A stretch of 64,000 bases of DNA from Paracoccus aeridis (GCF_004923205.2 NZ_SELD02000035.1:1-64000); one strand, 5' to 3'. Positions 37,097 to 52,494 are shown, counted from the stretch's first letter. Numbers and translations are program-made. The notes: generated by a model not told the origin, from the sequence alone.

Positions 37097-39004
37097 TCAT
37101 CGGCGCCCCGGCTTGCGCCAGATCTCGTTCTTCAGCGCCTCGGCCAGCTGGCCGGCCAGCGCCTCGCGGTCCTCGCCCAGATCGCTGTCGTGGGACAGCG
37201 AGGGGTGGTCGGCGTGCTGGCGCGCCCGCGCCGACTGCGTCACCCGCCAGGTCAGCCCCTCGTCGGCCAGGCCGCCGATCTCGGCCTCGGCCCGCGCGAC
37301 CTCGTCGCGGGCGGTCCGCCGCGCATCCAGCCGGTCGAGCGCATTCAGCAGGACGGCCTGAGCCTCGTCCCCGAAGGCGCCGGGCTGGGACACTGCCGGC
37401 AGGGCGCGGACATGGGGATCTGCAAGCAGGTCGTCAAGGGCGCGCCGGCCCGCATCGGAGGTCCGGCCGGACAGGAGATCGTGGACCAGCGCCGCGCGGC
37501 CCGGGTCCGTGGGCTGGATCCGTTCCAGACGCGCCTCGACCCGGTCCACGAGCGCGGGGTGCGCGGCGCAGAGCGCGAGGATCATCGCCTCGATCAGCGC
37601 GTCGCCCGGATCGGTCGCGACAAGACGGGACGCGCGGGTCTGGGGCAGCGGGGCGTCCGACACGGCGGCGCGGCCGCCCTTGCCCCTTCCCGGCGCCCCG
37701 CGCGTCCACTGGGTGCGGACCGGGGCGAACAGGTTGTAGCGCTTGCGCTTCAGCGCGGCGGTGTAGTGGTCGCGCGTCGCGGCATCGGGGATCTTGGCCA
37801 CCGCGTCGGCCAGCGTCCGTTCCAGCGCCGCGCGGCGTTCGGGGCTGTCGAACACGCGGCCGTCCGTTTCTCGCAGCCACAGCAGGTCCACGAGCGGCTG
37901 CGCGCCGTCGATCAGCGCCCGCATCGCGCCCGCGCCGCCCGCGCGGATCAGGTCGTCCGGGTCCTGCCCCGCGGGCAGCAGCGCAAAGCGCAGCGCCTGC
38001 CCCGGCCCGGTCAGCGGCAGCGCGAGGTCCACCAGCCGCATCGCCGCGCGCAGACCCGCCGCATCGCCGTCGAGCGCGATCACCGGCTCGGGCGAGACCC
38101 GCCACAGAAGCCGCACCTGATCCTCGGTGATCGCGGTGCCAAGCGGCGCGACCGTGCCTTCGATCCCCGCCCGCACCAGCGCGATCACGTCCATGTACCC
38201 CTCGGCCACCACCAGCGGCTGCCCCTTGGCCACCGCCGCCCTTGCGGGCCCGAGATTGTAGAGGTTGCGGCCCTTGTCAAAGAGCGCGGTTTCCGGGCCG
38301 TTGAGGTATTTCGCCCGCGCGTTCGGGTCCATCGCGCGGCCGCCGAAGGAAATGCAGCGGCCCCGCGCGTCGCGGATCGGGAAGATGATGCGGCCGCGGA
38401 AGCGGTCGTAGGCCGCGCCGCCGTCGTCGGGTCGGGCGGCAAGACCCGCGTCCACGACCTGCCCCTCGCTCGCGCCGCCTTCCTTCAGGTGCCGCAGCAG
38501 CGCCTGCCGCTGGTCGGGGGCGAAGCCGATCTCGAACCGGTCCTGCCCGGCCTGGTCCAGCCCGCGCCCGGCGAGATAGTCGCGCGCGGCGGCCCCCGCC
38601 CCGGTCTGAAGCTGCAGCCGGAACCAGCGCGCGGCCCGTTCCATGACTTCGGCCAGTTCGGTCCGGCGGTCGGCGCGCGCGCGGTTCTCGGGCGAGCGCT
38701 CGGGCATCTGCATCCCGGCCTCGGACGCCATCACCGCGACCGCGTCCATGAAGCCCAAGCCCTCGGCCTCGCGCAGGAAGGTCACGGCGTCGCCCTTGGC
38801 GTGGCAGCCGAAGCAGTAATAGAAGCCCTTCTGGTCGTCGGCGTGGAACGAGGCCGTCTTTTCACCGTGGAATGGACAGGGCGCCCACCAGTCGCCCTTT
38901 GCCTGGTTCGACTTGCGCAGGTCCCACGTGACCTTCCGCCCCACGATCCGGCTCAGCGGGACGCGGGCGCGAAGCTCGTCGAGGAAACCGGGGGGCAGGG
39001 TCAT
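37097..39004 (-). CDS. dnaG: DNA primase
   Basis: 635 residues. The zinc finger uses Cys43, His46, Cys64 and Cys67 near the N-terminus; the TOPRIM core shows VVAEGYMDVIALV and ALDGDAAG. The C-terminal helicase-binding region is about 170 residues long and low in sequence conservation, as usual. It makes RNA primers at the replication fork. It lies upstream of rpoD in the standard macromolecular-synthesis order; rpsU is not present. Confidence 0.96.
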   Translation of the reverse strand: MTLPPGFLDELRARVPLSRIVGRKVTWDLRKSNQAKGDWWAPCPFHGEKTASFHADDQKGFYYCFGCHAKGDAVTFLREAEGLGFMDAVAVMASEAGMQMPERSPENRARADRRTELAEVMERAARWFRLQLQTGAGAAARDYLAGRGLDQAGQDRFEIGFAPDQRQALLRHLKEGGASEGQVVDAGLAARPDDGGAAYDRFRGRIIFPIRDARGRCISFGGRAMDPNARAKYLNGPETALFDKGRNLYNLGPARAAVAKGQPLVVAEGYMDVIALVRAGIEGTVAPLGTAITEDQVRLLWRVSPEPVIALDGDAAGLRAAMRLVDLALPLTGPGQALRFALLPAGQDPDDLIRAGGAGAMRALIDGAQPLVDLLWLRETDGRVFDSPERRAALERTLADAVAKIPDAATRDHYTAALKRKRYNLFAPVRTQWTRGAPGRGKGGRAAVSDAPLPQTRASRLVATDPGDALIEAMILALCAAHPALVDRVEARLERIQPTDPGRAALVHDLLSGRTSDAGRRALDDLLADPHVRALPAVSQPGAFGDEAQAVLLNALDRLDARRTARDEVARAEAEIGGLADEGLTWRVTQSARARQHADHPSLSHDSDLGEDREALAGQLAEALKNEIWRKPGRR

Positions 39005-39099
39005 GCGGCCATAATCCCCCCGCGCGCGCCCGGGGGCAAGCGGCCCTCGCGCACCGCCTCGTGCCCCGCCTCGCCCCGTGCCCCGCCCCGTGCCCCGCC

Positions 39100-39684
39100 T
39101 CAGGCCCCGACGGCGCCGCGGGCGAGATCCCAGTAGATGTCGGCCACGCGCTTGCGGTCCAGCCGGCCGCCCTCGCGGTACCAGTTGGTGACCCCGGTCA
39201 GCATCGCGATCAGCGCCATCGCGGCAAGGCGGGTATCGGGCACCGTCATCACCCCCGCCGCCTGCCCGTCGCGCAGGATCGCCGACAGAGATTCCTCGTA
39301 GGCGCGGCGCAGCGCCGACACCGCGGCGTGGTTTTCGGGGCTGAGGTTGCGAAGCTCCATGTAGCTGAGGAACACGGCGTCCGCATTATCCAGCGAATAG
39401 GCGATGTGAAACCGCGCGAACCGCTCGAGGCGGTCCAGCGGCGGCAGCGACAGGTCGTCGGACCATGCCGCGAGCAGCCGATCCATGTGGTCGATCATCA
39501 GGTCCGCAAGCAGCGCCTGCTTGTCCTGCGTATAGGCGTAGAGCGCCCCCGCCTGCACGCCAACGTCCGCCGCGATCTGGCGCATGCTGACGGCGGCATA
39601 GCCGTGCCGCGCGAACAGCCGCAGCGACTTTTCGCGGATCAGCGGTCCGGTGATCGCGGCGCGGGAACCTTGCGTGCGGGCCAT
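39100..39684 (-). CDS. TetR-family transcriptional regulator
   Basis: About 194 residues. The N-terminal helix-turn-helix reads IREKSLRLFARHGYAAVSMRQIA then DVGVQAGALYAYTQDKQALL. The C-terminal ligand domain is variable; TetR C-terminal regions of this type often bind fatty acyl-CoA or aromatic ligands, but there is no basis for a specific one. It is divergent from a small lipoprotein gene and near the lldD-like gene. ATG 39682-39684 is used; GTG at 39690 is possible. Confidence 0.88.
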   Translation of the reverse strand: MARTQGSRAAITGPLIREKSLRLFARHGYAAVSMRQIAADVGVQAGALYAYTQDKQALLADLMIDHMDRLLAAWSDDLSLPPLDRLERFARFHIAYSLDNADAVFLSYMELRNLSPENHAAVSALRRAYEESLSAILRDGQAAGVMTVPDTRLAAMALIAMLTGVTNWYREGGRLDRKRVADIYWDLARGAVGA

Positions 39685-39776
39685 AGTCACGGTTCTAGGT
39701 CACGCCGGGCGCCGCGGAAAGGGTCGGTGCCCGCGTCTTGCCGCTGCGCGATTTCCGCGCTTATGCTTGCCGGGCC

Positions 39777-40157
39777 ATGAACGCCCGGTTCCTCCCCGTT
39801 GCCGCCCTGCCCCTGGTCGCCGCCCTGCTCCTGGCCGCCTGCGGATCGGGCGACGACACCGCCTATCCGCGGCTTCTGCCGCTGGAGATCGCGACCGCCG
39901 AGCCGGCCATTCCCGCCCATGCCGAGGACGCGGCTGCCGATCCGGAATCGGTGCGGGCCGAGCTGGAGGCGCGCGCGGCCGCGGCCGAAGCCTCGCGCCC
40001 GCCCACGCCACAGGCCGCGGGGCCGCTTGCCGGTCGGGCGGCCGCCCTGCGGGACCGGGCCGACGCGCTTCGCGCGACCAGCCCCGGCGAGGACGCGCGC
40101 AGCGACGCCGCCACCTGCCCTCCCGGCTCTACCGACCCCGGCTGCGTGCCGGATTGA
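39777..40157 (+). CDS. Small lipoprotein of unknown function
   Basis: 126 residues. MNARFLPVAALPLVAALLLAAC is a lipoprotein signal with Cys at position 22. The mature part is alanine-rich (helical, ADPESVRAELEARAAAAEAS) and ends with TCPPGSTDPGCVPD, two cysteines likely disulfide-bonded in the periplasm. No family recognised. It ends 19 bases before the lldD-like gene, probably co-transcribed. Confidence 0.75.
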   Translation: MNARFLPVAALPLVAALLLAACGSGDDTAYPRLLPLEIATAEPAIPAHAEDAAADPESVRAELEARAAAAEASRPPTPQAAGPLAGRAAALRDRADALRATSPGEDARSDAATCPPGSTDPGCVPD

Positions 40158-40176
40158 ACCTGAAAGGACGCCCGGC

Positions 40177-41340
40177 ATGCCCGTGATCACATCCATCGAC
40201 GACCTCAGGCGGATGCACCGCGCCCACACGCCGCGGATGTTCTACGACTACGCCGAATCGGGCAGCTACACCGAACAGACGTTCCGCGAGAACACGACCG
40301 ACTTCGCGAAGGTCCGCCTGCGCCAGAAGGTGGCGGTGGACATGTCCAACCGAAGCCTCGCGTCGGACATGGTGGGGCTGCCGGTCTCGATGCCGGTGGG
40401 CCTGTCGCCGGTCGGGCTGACGGGGATGCAGCGCGCCGACGGCGAGATCAAGGCGGCCCGCGCGGCCGAGGCGTTCGGGGTTCCCTTCTGCCTGTCCACC
40501 ATGTCGATCTGCTCGATCGAGGACGTGGCCGAGCACACCGCCGCGCCCTTCATGTTCCAGCTGTACGTCATGCGCGACCAGGACTTCCTCGCCGCCATCA
40601 TCGACCGAGCGAAGCGCGCCAACTGTTCGGCGCTGGTCCTGACGCTCGACCTCCAGATCCTCGGCCAGCGCCACAAGGACCTGAAGAACGGCCTGTCCGC
40701 CCCGCCGAAGTTCACCCTGCCCACGCTGATGAACCTCGCGACGAAGCTGCGCTGGGGGTCGGAGATGGCGCGCACCAAGCGGCGTTTCTTCGGCAACATC
40801 GTGGGCCACGCGAAGGGGGTCACGGACGCGGGCAACCTCGCCGCGTGGACGGCCGAGCAGTTCGACACCCAGCTCGACTGGGCCAAGATCGCGGCGATCC
40901 GCGACATGTGGGGCGGCAAGCTGATCCTCAAGGGCATCCTGGACGCCGACGACGCGAGGAAGGCTGCCGACTTCGGCGCCGACGCGATCATCGTGTCGAA
41001 CCACGGCGGCCGGCAGCTGGACGGCGCGCTGTCGTCGATCCGCATGCTGCCCGAGATCGTCGCCGCCGTGGGCGACCGGGTGGAGATCCACCTCGACAGC
41101 GGCATCCGGTCGGGCCAGGACGTGCTGAAGGCGCTGGCGCTCGGCGCGCACGCGACCTGGATCGGCCGCGCGTGGCTGCACGGGCTCGGCGCGATGGGCC
41201 AGCCCGGCGTCACCGCCGCGCTCGAGGTGATCCGCAAGGAACTGGACGTGACCATGGCACTGTGCGGCGAGCGCGACATCCGCAATGTCGGCCGGCACAA
41301 CGCGCTGGTGCCGGCCGAGTGGGGCCACGACTACGTCTGA
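40177..41340 (+). CDS. lldD: FMN-dependent alpha-hydroxy acid dehydrogenase (L-lactate dehydrogenase-like)
   Basis: 387 residues, TIM-barrel FMN enzyme. It carries the glycolate oxidase/LldD signature SNHGGRQLDGA with the catalytic His, plus PVGLSPVGLTGMQRADGE, FQLYVMRDQDF, LILKGILDADDA and LDSGIRSGQDVLKALALGA (phosphate site). It oxidises L-lactate or a related 2-hydroxy acid with electrons to the quinone pool. The ATG is preceded by GAAAGGA. No lactate permease lies nearby, so the substrate is uncertain. Confidence 0.9.
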   Translation: MPVITSIDDLRRMHRAHTPRMFYDYAESGSYTEQTFRENTTDFAKVRLRQKVAVDMSNRSLASDMVGLPVSMPVGLSPVGLTGMQRADGEIKAARAAEAFGVPFCLSTMSICSIEDVAEHTAAPFMFQLYVMRDQDFLAAIIDRAKRANCSALVLTLDLQILGQRHKDLKNGLSAPPKFTLPTLMNLATKLRWGSEMARTKRRFFGNIVGHAKGVTDAGNLAAWTAEQFDTQLDWAKIAAIRDMWGGKLILKGILDADDARKAADFGADAIIVSNHGGRQLDGALSSIRMLPEIVAAVGDRVEIHLDSGIRSGQDVLKALALGAHATWIGRAWLHGLGAMGQPGVTAALEVIRKELDVTMALCGERDIRNVGRHNALVPAEWGHDYV

Positions 41341-41343
41341 GGC

Positions 41344-42168
41344 TCAGACCTCGCGCAGGAACGCCAGCAGGTCGCGGTTCACCTCGTCCGCGTTCGTCGC
41401 CAGCACGCCGTGCGGCGCGCCGTCATATTCGACATAGCGCGCCTGCGGCAGCATCTTCGACAGCCGCTGCCCCGTCGCCTTGTGCGGCACGTTCTGGTCG
41501 GCGGTGCCGTGCAGGATCAACGCGGGACAGGCGATCGCGGCCGCGTCGGCGGTGAAGTCCGTCGTGCCGAACGCATCCACGCAGGCCAGCGTGGCAATCG
41601 GGCTCGCCTGCATTGCCATGCCCCAGGTCCAGTCCAGGACGCCCTGGCTCACCGGCTTGCGGAAGGTGCCCACGCCGTAGAACTGCTTGATGAAGCCGCG
41701 CAGGAACTCGGCCCGGTCCTCGCGGAGGCCCGCCTTGATCGGCTCGAGGTCCTTTGCCGTCACGCCGTCGGGATTGTCCGCCGACTTCGGCATCCCCGGC
41801 ACGACCGAGGACACGAACGCGACCGCCGACACACCGCGCCCGGCGTGGCGCGACATGTAGCGGGCGATCTCTCCCCCGCCCATGGAAAACCCGACCAGCA
41901 CCGCATCGCTCAGCGACAGGCCGCGCATGACCGCGTCGAGGTCGTCGGCCAGCGTGTCGTAGTCGTAGCCCTGCGCCGGCTGCTCGGACCGGCCGAAGCC
42001 GCGCCGGTCGTAGCTCACCACGCGGTAGCCCGCATCGACGAGCGAGAGGATCTGCGGTTCCCAGCTGTCGGCGTTGAGCGGCCAGCCGTGGATCAGCACG
42101 ACCGCGCGCCCCTGCCCCCAGTCCCTGACGTGGATCTTCGTGCCGTCCGATGCTTCGACATGCGCCAT
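41344..42168 (-). CDS. Alpha/beta hydrolase (non-heme chloroperoxidase/arylesterase family)
   Basis: 274 residues. Catalytic triad is visible: nucleophile in GFSMGGGE (about 94-101), Asp in [10 protein letters not shown] and His in DGAPHGVL near the end. The oxyanion segment is [14 protein letters not shown]. The subgroup includes cofactor-free perhydrolases and esterases; natural substrates are rarely known. It has its own promoter-proximal ribosome site (AAGGGG) and is convergent with the lldD-like gene, 3 bases apart. Confidence 0.88.
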   Translation of the reverse strand: MAHVEASDGTKIHVRDWGQGRAVVLIHGWPLNADSWEPQILSLVDAGYRVVSYDRRGFGRSEQPAQGYDYDTLADDLDAVMRGLSLSDAVLVGFSMGGGEIARYMSRHAGRGVSAVAFVSSVVPGMPKSADNPDGVTAKDLEPIKAGLREDRAEFLRGFIKQFYGVGTFRKPVSQGVLDWTWGMAMQASPIATLACVDAFGTTDFTADAAAIACPALILHGTADQNVPHKATGQRLSKMLPQARYVEYDGAPHGVLATNADEVNRDLLAFLREV

Positions 42169-42336
42169 GCTCGTATCCCCTTGCTGACATCGCGGCCGAA
42201 CGCGCGGACGGCAGCGGGGGTTGCGCGGCGCACCCGCCGAAACCGCTTGCCCGGAGGCGGTCCCTGCCCTATAGGCGCGGGCTTGTCGGCCATGCACCCT
42301 TGGAGGATGGCCGGCTTCAACCTGAAAGGAACCATC

Positions 42337-42978
42337 ATGGCCAAAGAGATTCCAGATCTGGTGGCCGAGGCACGCACGGGGACAGGCAAGGGGGCCGCCC
42401 GTCAAGCTCGCCGCGAAGGCAAGGTGCCCGGTATCGTCTACGGCGACGGGAAGGACCCGCAGCCGATCCAGATCGACTTCAACCCCCTGCTGACCAAGCT
42501 GCGCGCCGGCCGCTTCATGTCCACCCTGTGGAACCTGAAGGTCGAGGGGCAGGACGACGTGCGCGTCATCTGCCGCGGCGTCCAGCGCGACGTGGTCAAG
42601 GACCTGCCGACGCATATCGACCTGATGCGCCTGCACCGCAACACGCGGATCAACCTGTTCATCCACGTGCAGTTCGACAACCACGAAGCGTCGCCCGGCC
42701 TCAAGCGCGGCGGCACGCTGGTCGTCGTCCGCCCCGAGGTGGAGCTGATGGTCACCGCGTCCGAGATCCCGGACCACATCACCGTGGACCTGACCGGCCG
42801 CGAGATCGGTGATTCGATCCACATCAACGACATTGCGCTGCCGAACGGCGTGCGTCCGACGATCGACCGCAACTTCGTCGTCGCGAACATCGCCGCGCCG
42901 TCTGGCCTGCGCGCGTCCGACGACGCGGCCGCGACCGAAGCCGAAGGCGAAGCGACCGAGGCCGCCACCGCCGAGTGA
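42337..42978 (+). CDS. rplY: Ribosomal protein bL25 (TL5/Ctc form)
   Basis: 213 residues: an N-terminal 5S rRNA-binding domain ([22 protein letters not shown]) plus the C-terminal TL5 beta domain ([20 protein letters not shown]) and an acidic alanine-rich tail. AAAGGA precedes the ATG. It binds 5S rRNA in the 50S subunit. It stands alone; pth is not adjacent in this window. A strong terminator follows. Confidence 0.95.
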   Translation: MAKEIPDLVAEARTGTGKGAARQARREGKVPGIVYGDGKDPQPIQIDFNPLLTKLRAGRFMSTLWNLKVEGQDDVRVICRGVQRDVVKDLPTHIDLMRLHRNTRINLFIHVQFDNHEASPGLKRGGTLVVVRPEVELMVTASEIPDHITVDLTGREIGDSIHINDIALPNGVRPTIDRNFVVANIAAPSGLRASDDAAATEAEGEATEAATAE

Positions 42979-43010
42979 TCGGCCAGGCGCCCGCCCGCAT
43001 GAGGACCGAA

Positions 43011-43034
43011 GGGCGGCCGCAGGGCCGCCCTTTT
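43011..43034 (+). terminator. Intrinsic terminator of rplY
   Basis: GGGCGGCC (43011-43018), loop GCAG, GGCCGCCC (43023-43030) and TTTT: a textbook rho-independent terminator 32 bases after the rplY stop. Confidence 0.9.
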
Positions 43035-43065
43035 CCTTGGGGAGCCTTCCGTTCGCGGCCGCGCG

Positions 43066-43785
43066 TCAGTCGCCGCGGCGCAGGGCGAACACCTCCTCGG
43101 TCCGCTTCGCGCCCACGTCGGCGAAACCCTGCGCGGCCAGATCCCGCAGGATGCCGTCGCGCGTCGATTCGCCATAAAGCCCCGGGTGCAGTTCGATCAC
43201 CAGCAGCCGGATTTGCGGCGGCAGCGGGGTCGCAAGAAGCCGCTGCTCGGCCCCCTCGACATCCATCGCGATCACGGTGGCCTGCGCCCGCCGGATCAGC
43301 CGGGAAAGCGGCTTCGCCCTGACGCTGCAGGACTGCGCGTTCTTCGCCCGGCCCGGCAGGATCGACGCGCTCCAGAATCCGGGATGGACGTGCAACTCGA
43401 TCGTCCCGGGCGGATCGTCGTCCCCGACCGCCGCCATGTGAAGGACCGATCCTTCCGCGCCCACGTTGCGCCGCAGGTTGCGACGCAGGTGGCGCAGCAT
43501 CGCCGGGTTCGCCTCGACCGAGGTGACGTTCGCCGCCCCCACGATCCGCGCCGCCGTGATGCTGACGAGCCCCGCGCCCGCGCCCAGGTCCAGCACCCGG
43601 TCGCCCGGCCGCAGATGGTCGCGCAGCAGCGCGCGTTCGTGCCCCTCGTAGCCGCCGTCGCGCAGGCGCCCGCGCAACCGCGGCACCAGCGCGGCGACCG
43701 GAACCTCGATCTCGGCCCCGTCGATCGTGAACATCTCGATCTCGGGCCGGTCCGGCGTTGGGGGCTGCTTGTCTGGGGAGGGCAC
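43066..43785 (-). CDS. FkbM-family methyltransferase
   Basis: About 239 residues from GTG 43785 (AAGGATCGAG upstream); ATG 43734 is an alternative. The SAM-binding motif I is [17 protein letters not shown], followed by [17 protein letters not shown], and the FkbM feature [11 protein letters not shown]. Members O-methylate sugars, polyketides or other small molecules. Neither neighbour points to a substrate. It is divergent from trmFO with the start regions almost abutting. Confidence 0.85.
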   Translation of the reverse strand: MPSPDKQPPTPDRPEIEMFTIDGAEIEVPVAALVPRLRGRLRDGGYEGHERALLRDHLRPGDRVLDLGAGAGLVSITAARIVGAANVTSVEANPAMLRHLRRNLRRNVGAEGSVLHMAAVGDDDPPGTIELHVHPGFWSASILPGRAKNAQSCSVRAKPLSRLIRRAQATVIAMDVEGAEQRLLATPLPPQIRLLVIELHPGLYGESTRDGILRDLAAQGFADVGAKRTEEVFALRRGD

Positions 43786-43867
43786 GGCTCGATCCTTGCG
43801 GGCGGTCGCGGGGACTGATAGCAACCCGCCTCGCCCTTCGCCACCCTTCGCCCTACGGGACACGCCC

Positions 43868-45211
43868 ATGACCGAACCTGTCCACATCATCGGTGCCGGG
43901 CTCGCCGGGTCCGAGGCGGCCTGGCAGGTGGCGCAGGCGGGCGTGCCGGTGGTGCTGCACGAGATGCGCCCGCACGTCGCGACCTTCGCCCACCGCACCG
44001 GCGACTGCGCCGAGATGGTGTGCTCGAACAGCTTCCGGTCCGACGACGACGTGATGAACGCGGTGGGGCAGCTTCACTGGGAAATGCGCGCGGCCGGCGG
44101 GCTCATCATGGCGACCGCCGACCGCCACAAGCTGCCTGCGGGCGGCGCGCTGGCGGTGGACCGCGACGCCTTCTCGGCCGCGGTGACCGAGGCGCTCGAG
44201 GCGCATCCGCTCGTCGCCTTCGACCGGGCCGAGGTGCGCGACCTCCCCGCCTCGGGCAACTGGATCGTGGCGACCGGGCCGCTGACCTCGGACGCGCTGG
44301 CGCAGTCGATCCGGGCGCGGACCGGGGCCGACGCGCTCGCCTTCTTCGACGCGATCGCGCCGATCGTCCACGCCGACACCATCGACATGACGGTGGCCTG
44401 GCGGCAGTCGCGCTACGACAAGGGCGAGACCGAGGAGGAGCGCACCGCCTACATCAACTGCCCGATGACGCGCGAGGACTACGAAAGCTTCATCGACGCG
44501 CTGCTGGCCGCCGACAAGGCCGAGTTCCACGAGGGCGAAACCGCAGGCTACTTCGACGGCTGCCTGCCGATCGAGGTCATGGCCGAGCGCGGGCGCGAAA
44601 CGCTGCGGCACGGACCGATGAAGCCCGTGGGGCTGACGAACGCGCATGATCCGGCCGAGAAACCTTACGCGGTGGTTCAACTTCGCCGGGATAACGCCTT
44701 GGGAACGCTGTACAACATGGTCGGCTTCCAGACCAAGATGAAGTACGGCGCCCAGACCGAGGTGTTCCGCCGCATCCCCGGCCTGCGGGACGCGGCCTTC
44801 GCGCGGCTCGGCGGCATCCACCGCAACAGCTTCCTCAACTCACCCACCCTGCTCGACGACCGGATGCGGCTGCGAAGCGCGCCGCACCTGCGTTTCGCGG
44901 GGCAGGTGACGGGTGTCGAAGGCTACGTGGAAAGCGCGGCAATGGGCCTTCTCGCGGGGCGGATGGCCGCGGCGCAGGCTCTGGGCCGCGATCTGCCCCC
45001 GCCTGCCGGGACGACCGCGATGGGCGCGCTGGTCCACCACATCACCGGCGGTGCCGAGGCGAAGACCTTCCAGCCGATGAACGTCAACTTCGGCCTGTTC
45101 CCCCCGGTCGAGGCGAAGGGCGGCCGCCGCGGTCGCGCCGCGCGCTACCCCGCCTACACCGCCCGCGCGAAGCAGGATTTCGGCGAATGGCTGGCCGCGC
45201 AGCAGGGCTGA
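43868..45211 (+). CDS. trmFO: Methylenetetrahydrofolate-tRNA-(uracil-5-)-methyltransferase TrmFO
   Basis: 447 residues. The FAD motif is [14 protein letters not shown] at the N-terminus and the CSNSFRSDD stretch carries a catalytic Cys; the second catalytic region is [15 protein letters not shown]. It makes m5U54 in tRNA using methylene-THF and FADH2. In alphaproteobacteria and Firmicutes it replaces TrmA. gluQ starts 25 bases before its stop. Confidence 0.96.
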   Translation: MTEPVHIIGAGLAGSEAAWQVAQAGVPVVLHEMRPHVATFAHRTGDCAEMVCSNSFRSDDDVMNAVGQLHWEMRAAGGLIMATADRHKLPAGGALAVDRDAFSAAVTEALEAHPLVAFDRAEVRDLPASGNWIVATGPLTSDALAQSIRARTGADALAFFDAIAPIVHADTIDMTVAWRQSRYDKGETEEERTAYINCPMTREDYESFIDALLAADKAEFHEGETAGYFDGCLPIEVMAERGRETLRHGPMKPVGLTNAHDPAEKPYAVVQLRRDNALGTLYNMVGFQTKMKYGAQTEVFRRIPGLRDAAFARLGGIHRNSFLNSPTLLDDRMRLRSAPHLRFAGQVTGVEGYVESAAMGLLAGRMAAAQALGRDLPPPAGTTAMGALVHHITGGAEAKTFQPMNVNFGLFPPVEAKGGRRGRAARYPAYTARAKQDFGEWLAAQQG

Positions 45212-46044
45212 GGCGCACCCGCTTCGCCCCGTCCCCCACCGGCCCGCTGCATCTCGGCCATGCCTTCGCCGCCCTGACCGCGGCCCGCCTTGCCGATCCG
45301 AGCCAGTTCCTGCTGCGGATCGAGGACATCGACCGATCCCGCTGCCGGGGGGGATGGGAAAGCGCCATTCACGAGGACCTGCAATGGCTGGGCCTTGACT
45401 GGCCCGCGCCGGTGATGCGCCAGTCCGACCGCCTGCCCGCCTACGCCGACGCGCTGGACCAGCTCGGCCGGCTGGGGGTGATCTATCCCTGCCGCTGCCG
45501 CCGCGCCGACATCCGCGCGGCGCTTTCGGCGCCGCAGGAAGGCGCGCAGGTGATCGGCCCGGACGGCCCGGTCTATCCCGGAACCTGCCGCGGCCGCCCG
45601 ATGTCCGACGCTGCCCCCGACGACGCGATCAGGCTGGACGCAGGACAGGCGCTCGCGCTGCTGGACCTTCACCGGATCGGCTTCGCCGACGAGGCCGTGC
45701 CGGGCACCCACCGGATCACCGCACCGGCCTTCCTTGCGGGGATCGGTGACGTGGTGCTGGCCCGGCGCGACATGGGCACGTCCTATCACCTGTCCGTCGT
45801 GCTGGATGATGCCGCGCAGGGGATCACGCTGGTCAGCCGCGGACAGGATCTTTTCGAATCGACCTACATCCACGCGCTTCTTCAGGCCCTGCTGGGATTG
45901 CCGCAGCCCCTCTACCACCATCACCGGCTGATCCGCGACGAGCATGGCAAGCGGCTCGCGAAGCGGGACGACGCCCGTGCGCTGCGCCTGTACCGCGAAC
46001 AGGGCTGCAGCCCCGCCGACATCCGCCGGATGCTAGGCGTCTGA
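45187..46044 (+). CDS. gluQ: Glutamyl-Q tRNA(Asp) synthetase
   Basis: 285 residues: a class I synthetase catalytic core without anticodon-binding domain. The HIGH-type motif is [12 protein letters not shown], the KMSKS-type motif [10 protein letters not shown], and zinc-site cysteines are in [11 protein letters not shown]. It attaches glutamate to queuosine in tRNA-Asp. It overlaps trmFO by 25 bases and convergent hisI by 12 bases. Confidence 0.94.
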   Translation: MAGRAAGLRRTRFAPSPTGPLHLGHAFAALTAARLADPSQFLLRIEDIDRSRCRGGWESAIHEDLQWLGLDWPAPVMRQSDRLPAYADALDQLGRLGVIYPCRCRRADIRAALSAPQEGAQVIGPDGPVYPGTCRGRPMSDAAPDDAIRLDAGQALALLDLHRIGFADEAVPGTHRITAPAFLAGIGDVVLARRDMGTSYHLSVVLDDAAQGITLVSRGQDLFESTYIHALLQALLGLPQPLYHHHRLIRDEHGKRLAKRDDARALRLYREQGCSPADIRRMLGV

Positions 46045-46392
46045 CGGCGCCATGATCTCGACCTCCGCCCCGTCGCGCACGGCGGTATAGAAGCAGCTGC
46101 GCCGGTTCGTGTGGCAGGCGGGGCCGGTCTGGTCCACCAGCAACAGCAGGCAGTCGCGGTCGCAGTCCACCCGCATCTCGACCAGCCGCTGCGTGTGGCC
46201 CGACGTCGCGCCCTTGGTCCAGAACGCCTGACGTGAACGCGACCAGTAGGTTACGCGCCTTTCCTCAAGTGTTTTCCTCACCGAGTCCGCGTTCATCCAG
46301 GCGAGCATCAGCACATCGCCGGATACATGGTCCTGTGCAATGGCGGGGATCAGCCCGTTCGCATCAAAGGTCAGGGTGCCGGGGTCGAACAT
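46033..46392 (-). CDS. hisI: Phosphoribosyl-AMP cyclohydrolase
   Basis: 119 residues, the stand-alone HisI domain without HisE. Active-site segments are LMLAWMNADSVRKTL and the RVDCDRDCLLLLVDQTGPAC run with zinc-binding Cys, then SCFYTAVRDGA. It opens the adenine ring of phosphoribosyl-AMP in histidine synthesis. The ATG follows AAGGAAAC. No other his gene is adjacent. Confidence 0.95.
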   Translation of the reverse strand: MFDPGTLTFDANGLIPAIAQDHVSGDVLMLAWMNADSVRKTLEERRVTYWSRSRQAFWTKGATSGHTQRLVEMRVDCDRDCLLLLVDQTGPACHTNRRSCFYTAVRDGAEVEIMAPSDA

Positions 46393-46452
46393 CGGGTTTC
46401 CTTCGGGCAGGCGCGTTCCTATCTAGGCTGGACGATAGCTAGGGGGAAAGCC

Positions 46453-46929
46453 ATGCCAGACACCAACGCCGCGCCAGCCGCCCCCGACGAGGACCTGATG
46501 GCGCTGTATTCGCGCCGGATCCTCGCGCTCGCGTCCGACATTCCCCGGCTTGGCCGCCTGCCCGCGCCGCAGGGAAGCGCCAGCCGCCGGTCGCCGCAAT
46601 GCGGATCGACCGTCGCGGCGCAGGTCGTGATGGAAGACGGCCGCGTGGGCGATTTCGCGCAGGAGGTGCGGGCCTGCGCCCTGGGCCAGGCTTCGGCCGC
46701 GGTGTTGGGCCAGGTGGTGATCGGCCGCAGCCCGCCGGAACTCCGCGCCGCGCGGGACGCGCTGGAAGGGATGCTTAACGCTTCAGGGACCGCGCCCGCC
46801 GCGCCCTTCGACGGGCTCGAGGTGCTGTCGCCGGCATGTGCGTTTCCGAACCGCCACGCCTCGATCCTGCTTGCCTGGGACGCGGTCCTCGGCGCCATCG
46901 AGGATGCCGCGGGGAACGACGAGGCATGA
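46453..46929 (+). CDS. IscU/NifU-type iron-sulfur scaffold-like protein
   Basis: 158 residues. Three conserved cysteines in IscU-like context are visible: SPQCGSTV, VRACALGQASAAVLG and SPACAFPNRHASILLAW. In this clade such proteins are found beside hisI and are annotated as Fe-S assembly scaffolds, but the usual IscU LPPVK motif is not present, so it is a distant relative. It is divergent from hisI; a terminator shared with the opposite-strand micropeptide follows directly. Confidence 0.78.
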   Translation: MPDTNAAPAAPDEDLMALYSRRILALASDIPRLGRLPAPQGSASRRSPQCGSTVAAQVVMEDGRVGDFAQEVRACALGQASAAVLGQVVIGRSPPELRAARDALEGMLNASGTAPAAPFDGLEVLSPACAFPNRHASILLAWDAVLGAIEDAAGNDEA

Positions 46930-46958
46930 AAAAAGCCGGCCCGAGGAACAGGGCCGGC
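46929..46958 (-). terminator. Strong intrinsic terminator of the micropeptide gene
   Basis: GCCGGCCC (46935-46942) and GGGCCGGC (46951-46958) pair perfectly; on the minus strand six T residues follow (complement of 46929-46934). It lies about 95 bases after the 32-codon gene's stop, and it is the only gene on that strand that could use it. Confidence 0.85.
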
Positions 46959-47053
46959 CAGTCGCGCGTCAACCCGACAGGGGAACAGGCGGCAGCGTCC
47001 GGAAAGAGGCGCGGCAGCAGGGTCGGCGCGGCAGGCAGAATGGATGCGTCCGC

Positions 47054-47152
47054 TCAGCCGAGCGCCACGAAGGCCGGCAGCCAAAGGACGATGATCGTGG
47101 TGACGGACAGCGCGGCAACGCCGAGGATGTCGGACAGGTCTTCGTTGAACAC
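47054..47152 (-). CDS. 32-residue single-span membrane micropeptide
   Basis: From GTG at 47150-47152 preceded by AAGGAGAACGCC the frame reads a short acidic start (FNEDLSDI), then one hydrophobic span with Thr-Thr and Trp (VTTIIVLWLPAFVAL) and stops at TGA 47054-47056. A strong terminator follows. Too short to be found by size-limited gene callers. It could be a small regulator or subunit of a membrane complex; no homology claim is made. It is on the opposite strand from the Fe-S scaffold-like gene and upstream of recG's end. Confidence 0.65.
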   Translation of the reverse strand: MFNEDLSDILGVAALSVTTIIVLWLPAFVALG

Positions 47153-47232
47153 GGCGTTCTCCTTGCGACTCGATGTTGCCTCTTTGTTCCAGAAGCCGCC
47201 GCAGGTGTAAAGAACATTTTAAGAACTTCGTG

Positions 47233-52413
<5,181 letters not shown>

Positions 52414-52459
52414 GACATGTCCTTTCTGCCGTTCCCGCTGCCGTTGTGCCCGCAATTGG

Positions 52460-52474
52460 TTAACCTGCGGTTAG
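52460..52474 (-). promoter_or_regulatory. CtrA box before ctrA
   Basis: TTAACCTGCGGTTAG, i.e. TTAA-N7-TTAG, one base from the CtrA consensus TTAA-N7-TTAA. It is 47 bases before the ctrA start, within the sciP-ctrA gap, where autoregulation would be expected. Confidence 0.6.
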
Positions 52475-52494
52475 CGGAAACCCGCCTATAGCAC

